From NCBI GenBank assembly GCA_010909165.1, contig MU008153.1, positions 62,001 through 126,000 on the forward strand: a stretch of 64,000 nt of DNA, written 5' to 3'. Positions 54,950 through 64,000 of the stretch are shown in pieces. A model generated the notes under the pieces. The model was not told the DNA's origin, made no database searches, and worked only from the letters and a program-made list of their open reading frames with translations. The translations under genes were made by a program, and so were the position numbers. Position 1 is the stretch's first letter, and the number at the start of each line of letters is the position of its first letter. Source of the stretch: Anthoceros angustus. Taxonomy: Eukaryota; Streptophyta; Anthocerotopsida; Anthocerotales; Anthocerotaceae.

Positions 54950-56790
54950 GTGCACGAGTCATTGCCCCATATGCGGCTTAGATGAAGATAGGCGGTGGTG
55001 CTCGACTTCTTTGATGACCACAGCGAGTCATCCCAAGAAACATACAATAGGCAGGTGCTCGACTTCTTTGATGACCACGAAACAGAGTCATCCCAAGAAA
55101 CATACAATGAAACCCACACTCTTCCTTGTCCACAAGGTCTCTTGCCCCATCGACATGGCGTTAGTGGTTGGAGATCACCAAGAGTCTTACAAGCGGAGTC
55201 CTTTCCTTGGAGAGCCCTTCAAGTATCTAAAGATTAACTTCTCTGGCCAATGGGCAAGCCTTGGGTTTTCTAGAAATTGGCTAAAAGTACCAACAGCTCG
55301 GTGATATCTAATCTAGTCCAGTTTGACAAGTAAATGAGGACCCCACACTGTCTATATGGTTTAGAAGCCATTTCCAGCTTTTGACTTACTAAGACCGCTC
55401 AAGGGTAGCTTGTCATCTATACTCATTGGCATTGATACAGGACGGGCGTCTACCACATTAAACCTTCGCAAAAGCTGGTGCGCAAAGTGTGCTTGATGAA
55501 TGTCAATGGTCTTATCTTTGCTATTAAAATGGAACCAGCCCTGAGGAAAAGGTAAGTTGCCCTAGGTCATTCATCTCAAATCAAACTTGGTAAGTAAGAT
55601 CTTCTTAATCCTGTCAATCAGTGTTGCTGAGGTACTAAACAGGATGTTGTTATCCACATAAACAGCCAGGATTAGAAAGTCTACTCCTTCACTTAGCAAG
55701 TACACCTTGTCAACGTCCATACAAATGAAGCCTACCTCTATAAGGAGTTGATGGAATACCTCATTCAGTGCTCTCAAGGATCGCTTGAGGCCATAACGTG
55801 TTTTAAGCAACTTACACACTTTGTCCTCATCAACAATGAAGCCCTCGGTTGACACATAAAAATCTCCCCTCTGGCGGGCCATTCGGAAAAGTGGTCTTCA
55901 CATCCAGTTGATGCACTAGTAGGTTGTAGTGGCGCTTAGTGCAAGGAGGATTCGGAGGTGGATTTGACAACGGTGAAAAGGTTTCGTTATAGTCTAGACC
56001 ACGGACTTGGTTGTAGCCCTTGGTAACAAGGCGTGCCTTATGTCACCACATCTTGCGTCGATGTTAGCTTCTTCTTGAAGACCCTCTTGCATGCTATTGG
56101 CTTCCTTCTAGGAGGTAAGGTGACAAGTTTCTAGTGTTATTCGAATGAGGGAATTGTATTACGAATCTATTGCTACTTTCCAAAAGGAAGATTCAGTCCC
56201 TCTATGGCTTCCTTGTAGGTAGCGGGTTCTCCTAAGGACTGCAACACTCAAAGCTACATCTTGGGATAAGCCGAGTAGTCGAGTACCTATGAAGTCACCT
56301 TGCCACTTCCATTGATGGATAGGTCTACATGCCCTCTCGGCAACGCAACTCGAGTGGATGAGGTTGAAGAGGGGATCGTCTTCTATGGGTCCAATGACCA
56401 TTGGTTTTGGCTTTGGCTTTGGCTTTGGCTTTGGCTTTGGCTTTGGCTTTGGGCACATATGCATCAAGATCGAGCGATAAGATCATCATTATGGCTGGAA
56501 CATCGGTAAAAGTGGTACAGTGGTCAGGCGCCTTTGAAACCATGGAAGGCGAGTCATCATAAAAAATGGAGGCAAATTTATTAGCCTCTCGAAATAAGTG
56601 AATCCACACCAAAGATGGTCCAAGGAAGGTTCGATTGGAAGGACGGCTGCAAAGTGGCGTTCAAGAAGCATTGTTTCATGAAAAATCACTTTGCGCAATG
56701 GTCAATTGACGGGTAGCGTCGAAAAGTTTGTAACCTTTGACATCTTGAGTAGCCCACAAAAATGTGACGAGTGGCTTTGGGATCCAACTT
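54950..56790 (-). pseudogene. Ty1/copia pol, truncated unit
   Basis: RNase H (about 54990-55250), RT (55571-55882, an intact 103-codon frame ending AVYVDNNILFSTSATLIDRI), linker microsatellite and the start of the integrase C-terminus. It stops at 56785-56800, where the sequence jumps to the next unit start across a shared TTGCAA. Confidence 0.85.
56406..56447. repeat. (TTTGGC)7 microsatellite
   Basis: Seven perfect units in the Lys-Pro linker of copia pol. Confidence 0.95.
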
Positions 56791-56954
56791 CTTTGCAAGA
56801 CAAGATCCCACTTGATGAGTAGATGGATGGACAGCTAGGCTAGTGAGCAACTCCTTAGAGTCTGCACTAGAATATGGCCTTATCAGGCTAGAGTGTGCTT
56901 TTCATGTAGTACCCTAGGAGCTTTATATTGGGCTATAGTGCAAATCTTTCAAGA

Positions 56955-59780
56955 AACTACGAACCCAAAAACTCCTTAGGTGCTCGAGTCATTGCCCCAT
57001 ATGCGGCTTGTTGAAGATAGGCATTTGGTGCTCGACTTCTTTGATGACCACGAACAGAGTCATCCCAAGAAACATACAATAGGCATGGTGCTCGACTTCT
57101 TTGATGACCACGAAAGAGTCATCCCAAGAAACATACAATAGGCAGCCACACTCTTCCTTGTCCACAAGGTCTCTTGCCCAACAAGATGGCAAGAGGTCGT
57201 GAGTTGGAGATCACCAAGAGTCTTACGAAGCAGTCCTTTCCTTGGAGAGCCCTTCAAGTATCTAAAGATTAACTTCTCTGGCCAATGGGCAAGCCTTGGG
57301 TTTTCTAGAAATTGGCTAAAAGTACCAACAGCTCGTGATATCTAATCTAGTCCAGCTTTGACAAGTAAATGAGGACCCCACACTGTCTATATGGTTTAGA
57401 AGCCATTTCCAGCTTTTCGACTTAGACTAAGACCGCTCAAGGGTAGCTTGTCATCTATACTCATTGGCATTGATACGGGCGTCTACCACATTAAACCTTC
57501 AAAAGTGCGCAAAGTGTGCACGATGAATGTCAATGGTCTTATCTTTGCTATTAAAATGGAACTAGCCCCGAGGAAAGGTAAGTTGCCCTAGGTCATTCAT
57601 CTCAAATCAAACTTGGTAAGTAAGATCTTCTTAATCCTGTCCATCGGTGTTCTGAGGTACTAAACAGATGTTGTCATCCACATAAACAGCCGATTAGAAA
57701 GTCTACTCCTTCACTTAGCAAGTACACCCACATCAGCGTCCATACAAATGAAGCCTACCTCTATAAGGAGTTGATGGAATACCTCATTCCGTGCTCTCAA
57801 GGATCGCTTGAGGCCATAACGTGTTTTAAGCAACTTACACACTTTGTCCTCATCAACAATGAAGCCCTCGGTTGACACATAAAAATCTCCTCTAGCCATT
57901 CGGAAAAGTGGTCTTCACATCCAGTTGATGCACTAGTAGGTTGTAGTGGGCGATTAGTGCAAGGAGGATTCGGAGAGGTGGATTTGACAACGGTGAAAAG
58001 GTTTCGTTATAGTCTAGACCACGGACTTGGTTGTAGCCCTTGGTAACAAGGCGTGTAACCATCGATTTAGCTTCTTCTTGAAGACCCTCTTGCATGCTAT
58101 TGGCTTCCTTCTAGGAGGTAAGGTGACAAGTTTCTAGTTATTCCGAATGAGGGAATTGTATTAATCTATTGCTACTTTCCAAAAGGAAGATTCAGTCCTC
58201 TATGGCTTCCTTGTAGGTAGCGGGTTCTCCTAAGGACCTGCAACACTCAAAGCTCTGTCTTGGGATAAGAGTAGTCCGAGTACCTATGAAGTCACCTTGC
58301 CACTTCCATTGATGGATAGGTCTACATGCCCTCAACGCAACTCGAGTGGATGAGGTTGAAGAGGGGATCGTCTTCTATGGGTCCAATGACCATTGGTTTT
58401 GGCTTTGGCTTTGGCTTTGGCTTTGGCTTTGGCTTTGGCTTTGGTGCACATATGCATCAAGATCGAAGCGAGATCATCATTATGGCTGGAACATCGGTAA
58501 AAGTGGTACAGTGGTCCAGCGCCTTTGAAACCATGGAAGACGAAATATCATAAAAAATGGAGGCAAATTTATTAGCCTCTCGAAATAAGTGAATCCACAC
58601 CAAAGATGGTCCAAGGAAGGTTCAAGCGGTTGGAAGGACAGTGCAAAGTGGCGTTCAAGAAGCATTGTTTCATGAAAAATCACTGAGCAATGGTCAATTG
58701 ATTGTGGTAGCGGTCGAAAAGTTTGTAACCTTTGACATCTTGAGTAGCCCACAAAAATGTGACGAGTGGCTTTGGGATCCAACTTGCTGCAAAGAGTTGA
58801 AGGGACATGAGCATAAGGGTGAACCAAATATTCGCAGATCGTCACTCGTGGCTTGTTTCCGATCCTACTCATAAGGAGTAATTGGCCCCAGTTCCTTTGT
58901 GGGTAAGCGGTTTTGCACATAGTTGGCTTCCATCAAAGCTTGACCCAGCGAGTTAGTCCGGAAAATCAAGGCGAGTGGCCTCCGTAATGTTACATTCTTA
59001 CGGATCCTTTATTGCAAGTGAGTTTTGAGCAGTGTATAAGTCGATGAAATTGATCTTGAATCCTCATAAGCACAAAATGATCACGAAGGCCTTGTTGGTA
59101 TCATCCTCCGTTATCTCGAAGAATACAAACCTTTACTCTTGTCGGCGTTGAGTCAGAGTGACGTATTGCTGGAAAGCAGGACAAGGCTTCACTTTTGTGG
59201 CAAGAGGAAATATTGTACACTACCGGCTCCATTCGTCAACAAAGCGTTATGAAGTAATCAGCCTCCAAAGGAGCGTGTGGTCAAGGGGCCACATATGTCA
59301 CTATGGACCGTGTGAAGGAGGCCCTCACCCTCGTGAACTTGTCTTTATAAAAGGTAAAGAGTGAGCCTTGCGACAACGATTGGTGCCAATTTCTCTCGAT
59401 TTCCAACTCGCGGGTAAGACCGCTTGCACCTTTCTTGCCCTTCAAGCCGTCAATCCTCAATGCTTCAAAACCACTCCTTCTTACTCCTCTCTGGCTTGCG
59501 CCTCAGTCTCAAAACACCAGCTTGCTCACGCACGGTCGCCTCCGACATGCCCCCATCGAGCTCATGACGGCCACGAAGAATACGGTTGAGCGGCTCCTCC
59601 GACATCGCACCGCTTTGCGGTGACCATAGATCCTAGTGCTCGGGAAGGATTCCTGTTCGAATCCACTTGGGAGCCTCTTGCTAACCTCATGCACCTGCAG
59701 GCCCTTCTCCGGCATTATCTCACGCACGGGATCTCAAGTACCTTGAGGTCAACGAAATGCCTCGCCGGTGGGTAATGTAA
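56955..59780 (-). pseudogene. Ty1/copia pol, copy in a full unit
   Basis: RNase H (56989-57257), RT (57711-58095, with LVTKGYNQVRGLDYNETFSP and MHQLDVKTTFPNG-type wording), linker, integrase (58480-58920, a 146-codon frame with PSTLCSKLDPKATRHIFVGY) and pre-integrase remnants. Confidence 0.85.
58398..58439. repeat. (TTTGGC)7 microsatellite
   Basis: Seven units followed by TTTGGT. Confidence 0.95.
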
Positions 59781-60146
59781 CGGATCCCATTACAATATAA
59801 CGGGCCACCATTAGCATGCACCACACTCGTGTAACAATGCTTGATTTAAATCTGAAGGCGGTCGAGAAAGGCCTCTTATTTCCATGTCAAAGCTCTATCA
59901 TATAATTCGTGACATTGGCCCATAACATGCATGCATTCATCCTCACCTCATCCTACCATGGTCCAGGAACTTCCCACCAGCACCCCAAAGACCAAGGACT
60001 TCCTACTTACAGTAGCTATGACCAAAATCCAAGGACACTCCTCCCTTGGGTCTCGGCGTCCATAGCTTCCTAATGCCCACTATATATGCTAAATACGTCG
60101 GCATGAAATATTCAATCCTACCTACTCTCCTACAACCTAGTCTAAA

Positions 60147-61212
60147 ATGGCTTCGTCCCCAAGCGCCTACAGATGAAAATCTCAAGTGACAACCTCACGG
60201 ACTTCCCGTCATCTCTGGACCTCCTACTAGGCGCGTTTGACGCTATCCTACTACCCGGACCAGCCCCGTCCCTACTGTAAATCTAACCTATTTTCTACTT
60301 GGGTAAATCCTAAAAATCAGCAATTCACAAAAGGAGTTTCTTAGCATAACCTTCTACAACTTTTACGTTTCTTTCTCCATTTTCTCAAAAATGAAGTTGC
60401 CCAAACTTTTGCGTTCCAGTTGATATGGAGATGCGACTTGCTGACGTGGGTGTCCGAGCTCAAAATGAGCCGGACCATACAAGATAAAGACACACCAAGT
60501 GGGTTAGTATGGGTCCATGGCGAGGACACACTTGAAGAGAGCATCCGTCGGGGTGATACCCAAGCTAGTGAACGTGGTGGCAACCACCAACCTTCACGCA
60601 ATTAACTTGCATCATTTGGCTCGCACCTTCCTAACGTGGAGTATCGTCGAGCAAAGCAGTCGAAACTATGGCAGCGAGGGTCCAAATTTGCGGGTCCCTG
60701 GGGCCTTGCCTAACATTATACATATTCATTCGAATTGTGAACGTGCTAGGAGCAGCGTCGCGTCAACATCGTGTTTGCAAGAAGCTGGTCGCGATGGTTA
60801 ACACGCTGGGGTACAATGCACATTTTGATCCTAACGACTTGGGTTTTGCAACCTTGTGCGATGTGAACTACTTAAAGATGAAATGCTTGCAAGCGCAATC
60901 GATTTGGCAGCGCTTCACAACCCTAACTGAAAATATGAGGGCCTCAAGTTGAAGCAGTTGCACCTCGACCCGTCGGAATTGAGAGGGTTCATCTTGTAAT
61001 GAAGTTTGAAGACAACAACTTGGGCATGAGTATCTTCCGTTCGACGCCTCCACATCTCTGGAGGAAGCACTATTGCACCGTCATACAAAGCTTTTGACAA
61101 ATTTGTATCCCATTGTAGTGGCACATAAGAGAACAATGCCCGAGCCTAAGACGTGCGAGCAATTCGAGGTCGATCGATAGTAGTTCGATACACTAGGAAA
61201 CTACTTCCATGA
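60147..61212 (+). pseudogene. TBP-like gene, copy 6
   Basis: ATG at 60147, acceptor GCGTTCCAG before TTGATATGGAG, first lobe in frame 60517-60801 (GVIPKLVNVVATTNLHA). The second lobe here keeps CDVNYLKMKCLQA (frame 60668-60952), matching the conserved CDVKFPIRLEGLA start of TBP's second repeat better than other copies. Stop at 61210-61212 after the C-terminal extension. Confidence 0.7.
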
Positions 61213-61478
61213 GCGAATTAAATCAAATGTGATAGAGTATAGTTTGGGTTTGGTCAATTTTATTAGTTCGAGAATTCAAAAATGTGAAAACATTAAAAAA
61301 AATCGATGTTCTCACTTGCATTCATTGGAGGGGGAGTTGGGGAAAGCAACATGCTCTCAACTTCCAGCAACTCGCGCTCGAAATTACGCCTTTTCCTCCT
61401 CTCACATTCACGGCCGCCAATGCGTTAAGGTAGTCTCCAAAATGCCCAAAACCCGGACTAACCGGGGTTTGCAAGTAC

Positions 61479-61745
61479 ATGCAAAACACACGGTCATTAG
61501 TGCAAGGTGATGACAAATCGGTGGACTTGCTGAAGGAGCTTTGCTTTCATGGAGACGGCATGGTTTATGTCAAAGGCTTGCTAGGAGGTGATATGCATGA
61601 CATCCTCTTACAAAGACCAAAAGTGCCCATCATTGTATTTCTCCGCCGACAAGACCACTTGGAGAGCCTCCTTAGAGGATGGTGTGAACTACATAAAATC
61701 ATTATTTGCCGTCCATCGTGCCCGGACATCGAAGAGCTATTGTAG
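61479..61745 (+). CDS. Unidentified conserved frame X, longest copy
   Basis: 88 codons in one frame: GDDKSVDLLKELCFHGDGM, VYVKGLLGGDMHDILLQ, RPKVPIIVFLR, GWCELHKIIICRPSCPDIEE. It reads as real globular protein, but no family is recognised. It follows the TBP-like gene by about 270 bp on the same strand. Confidence 0.4.
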   Translation: MQNTRSLVQGDDKSVDLLKELCFHGDGMVYVKGLLGGDMHDILLQRPKVPIIVFLRRQDHLESLLRGWCELHKIIICRPSCPDIEELL

Positions 61746-61979
61746 CCATGACGCCCCGTGACCTCTTTCTCGAAGCTAATGCCTATGATTTATGAGTTGC
61801 TCGATATGACCTTGTCACCGCCGCTGCCCTTCAAACTCATATGGAATGTTGGACCTGGTTGTTGCAACCGACAAGACAACCGAGATGGGGGCAAAAGCAG
61901 CGTTGGTGACTTTAAGATGGAGGTGAGCAATTCGTGACTACGAATATGTCTTGAAATCGATCGGGATAGGAGACATTTG

Positions 61980-62335
61980 AATGGCTGTTGCCATGATCCT
62001 TGGTAGTTAGTGAGAATCTTGTAAGGCTTGAGCGCACAGCCGCTCGAGACTTCATGACTCAACATGGACTTCAAATGTTATGAAGGGGCTAAGCGTTGCC
62101 CAATTGGCTATGCTTTGATCTATGGCACCTGATTGGTAAGCCATATGGTGGGGCTTATCATGTGATTGGTGTCGTGTCGACTTTAATGAAACTCATATGG
62201 TAGCTTTCATTAGGCTACAAGCCTTGTTCATCGGTGGAATCAAACGGGGAAGCACACAAGGGCGGAAGATACATTCATTCAATTACTCAAGAAAGAGAAC
62301 AATGGAGTTTATGTACAGCAAGTGAGATAACTAAC
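61980..62335 (+). pseudogene. Frame Y, copy in unit 56814-62719
   Basis: Broken copy of the frame intact at 40711-41010. The wording GLIGKPYGG-like and the RYIHSITQERE-like end are recoverable in shifted frames. Confidence 0.35.
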
Positions 62336-62884
62336 TAAAGTTGTTTTGATAACTATCCGAACTACCTGAACGGATATAACTGGTAAGTAGATCCTGACTA
62401 CTAGACCAATAATTTTTACACTCCCTCTTAGTGAGTCATAGGGATCAAAATCAGCACATGGACTGATTCGATCCATAATTGCACGATAACTTCACACTCC
62501 AAACGAGCGGTTGAAAACACATGCATAAGAAACACCAAAGGGAATCTTTCGGACACGCCTAGTCATGGGCAGTACTCCCTCCATCAACTACGCTCCACTA
62601 CCTCTGCTACAAAACTTGAGATGGCAACATTTGATGTCGTGGAACTTGCCTTGGTTGTTGTTGTTTGTGTGCGCCTTCGCATCCTGGTGTGCTTAGGTTT
62701 GCAAGACAAGATCCCACTTGATGAGTAGATGGATGGACGGCTAGGCTGGTGAGCAACTCCTTAGAGTCTGCAGCTAGAATATCAATGGCCCCCTGGCTAG
62801 AGTGTGCTTTTCATGTAGTACCTAGGGAGCTTTATATTGGGCGGGCTATAGTCGGTGCAAATCTTTCAAGAAACTACGAACCCA

Positions 62885-64000
62885 AAAACTCCTTAGGTGC
62901 ACGAGTCATTGCCCCATATGCGGCTTCCGTTGAAGATAGGTGCTCGACTTCTTTGATGACCACGAAGCGAGTCATCCCAAGAAACATACAATAGGTAGGT
63001 GCTCGACTTCTTTGATGACCACGAAGCAGTCATCCCAAGAAACATACAATAGGCAGGCTGGTGTTTCACTTGATGACCACGAACAGAGTCATCCCAAGAA
63101 ACATACAATAAGCGTACACTCTTCCTTGTCCACAAGGTCTCTTGCCAGTCGGCGAGGGTGGGAGTTGAGATCACCAAGAGTCTTACCGAACGGAGTCCTT
63201 TCCTTGGAGAGCCCTTCAAGTATCTAAAGATTAACTTCTCTGGCCAATGGGCAAGCCTTGGGTTTTCTAGAAATTGGCTAAAAGTACCAACAGCTCGGTG
63301 ATATCTAATCTAGTCCGGTTTGACAAGTAAATGAGGGACCCCACTGTCTATATGGTTTAGAAGCCATTTTCACCCCGACCAGTCTAAGACACCTCAAGGG
63401 GTAGCTTGTCATCTATACTCATTGGCATTGATACAGACGGGCGTCTACCACATTAAACCTTCGCAGTCGCAAAGTGTGCTTGATGAATGTCAATGGTCTT
63501 ATCTTTGCTATTAAAATGGAACCAAATACGAGGAAAGGTAAGTTGCCCTAGGTCATTCATCTCAAATCAAACTTGGTAAGTAAGATCTTCTTAATCCTGT
63601 CAATCAGTGTTGCTGAGGTACTAAACAGGATGTTGTTATCCACATAAACAGCCAGGATTAGAAAGTCTACTCCTTCACTTAGCAAGAACACATTGTTGTC
63701 AACGTCCATACGAATGAAGCCTACCTCTATAAGGAGTTGATGGAATACCTCATTCCGTGCTCTCAAGGATCGCTTCAGGCCATAACGTGTTTTAAGCAAC
63801 TTACACACTTTGTCCTCATCAACAATGAAGCCCTCAGGTTGACACATGTAAATCTCCCCCTCTAGCAGGCCATTCAGAAAAGTGGTCTTCACATCCAGTT
63901 GATGCACTAGTAGGTTGTAGTGGGCAGTTAGTGCAAGGAGGATTCGGAGAGAATTGGATTTGACAACGGTGAAAAGGTTTCGTTATAGTCTAGACCACGG
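62885..64000 (-). pseudogene. Ty1/copia pol, last unit (cut by the window end)
   Basis: Carries RNase H and the best-preserved RT segment of the array: an intact 116-codon frame at 63557-63907 with MHQLDVKTTFLNGLLEGEIY, MCQPEGFIVDEDKVCKLLK and LILAVYVDNNILFSTSATLI. The last contains YVDN at the position of the catalytic YVDD of copia reverse transcriptase, so even this copy has lost an active-site Asp. The CAG triplets lost elsewhere (in CQPEGF and NG-LLEG) are kept here. Confidence 0.85.
62940..63115. repeat. Triplicated RNase H segment (about 60 bp each)
   Basis: GTGCTCGACTTCTTTGATGA followed by CCACGAA...GTCATCCCAAGAAACATA stands three times in a row here (about 62940, 62999 and 63059), and twice in every other unit. 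On the minus strand the segment encodes the copia RNase H motif SWSSKKSST. Confidence 0.85.

Larger units (their letters stand above)
18882..64000. repeat. Degenerate tandem array, unit about 6 kb (copia pol plus TBP-like gene)
   Basis: The landmark GATGAGTAGATGGATGG recurs at 19257, 20970, 31525, 41395, 42630, 48746, 54779, 56814 and 62720. Three intervals are complete units of 6116, 6033 and 5906 bp (42630-48745, 48746-54778, 56814-62719); the other intervals are truncated, internally duplicated or interrupted. Within a unit the order on the plus strand is: RNase H, RT, TTTGGC microsatellite, integrase, GAG-pre-integrase (all minus), then a TBP-like gene and further conserved frames (plus). 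All copies are direct. The array runs off the right end of the window. Confidence 0.9.

Noticed and set aside
18882-64000. CRISPR-like or bacterial repeat array
   Set aside because: The repeats are kilobases long with coding content of copia type and spliced-gene features. There are no short regular repeats with unique spacers and no cas genes.
18882-64000. Repeat-induced or methylation-induced C-to-T mutation as the source of the differences
   Set aside because: Most differences are small insertions, deletions and A/G changes at CAG/CTG sites, not the C-to-T and G-to-A transitions that deamination leaves.
1-64000. tRNA, rRNA or other structured RNA genes
   Set aside because: I saw no tRNA A-box/B-box pair with a cloverleaf and no rRNA-like stretch. 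A tRNAscan-SE or Rfam search would be decisive.

Overview
The window looks like nuclear DNA of a seed-free land plant, most likely a fern (a lycophyte or hornwort is possible). This rests on three things: very long intronless PLS-type pentatricopeptide repeat (PPR) genes, a DYW domain of the variant kind reported from ferns, lycophytes and hornworts, and large stretches of decayed LTR retrotransposons. Nothing suggests a prokaryotic, organellar or free viral genome.

Region 1 (1-12.3 kb) is genic. Two paralogous PLS-class PPR genes stand head to head: a minus-strand E-class gene (1278-4421) and a plus-strand gene with a variant DYW domain (5370-8555). About 0.95 kb lies between their starts. 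Both should act in organellar RNA editing. Downstream is an intact intronless gene for a tRNA dimethylallyltransferase of the IPT9 type (10891-12267), which would make i6A in tRNA and, indirectly, cis-zeatin-type cytokinins.

Region 2 (12.3-18.9 kb) is a graveyard of several LTR elements: a minus-strand Gag remnant with a primer-binding site and LTR edge, a second Gag-like remnant, a 27-bp minisatellite, a Ty1/copia RT-RNase H fragment, and an AT-rich LTR-like promoter with a hairpin.

Region 3 (18.9-64 kb, running off the end) is a degenerate tandem array with a unit of about 6.0 kb. Each full unit carries, on the minus strand, a truncated Ty1/copia pol: GAG-pre-integrase, integrase, a Lys-Pro linker encoded by a TTTGGC microsatellite, reverse transcriptase and RNase H. 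On the plus strand it carries about 2.7 kb that includes a TATA-box-binding-protein-like (TBP-like) gene with an apparent intron, followed by conserved unidentified reading frames. Full units run 42630-48745, 48746-54778 and 56814-62719. Other units are shortened, internally duplicated, or interrupted by a separate repeat-rich insertion (24.06-27.3 kb) that ends in an inverted piece of the unit.

Differences between array copies are not spread evenly. Long blocks are identical, while short patches vary, mostly where CAG, CTG or CGG would stand. This may be a sequencing artefact at densely CHG-methylated sites, so the frameshifts in the array should not be taken at face value. The TBP-like gene inside a retrotransposon-linked tandem array is the most novel item, and the variant DYW protein is the most interesting single intact gene.
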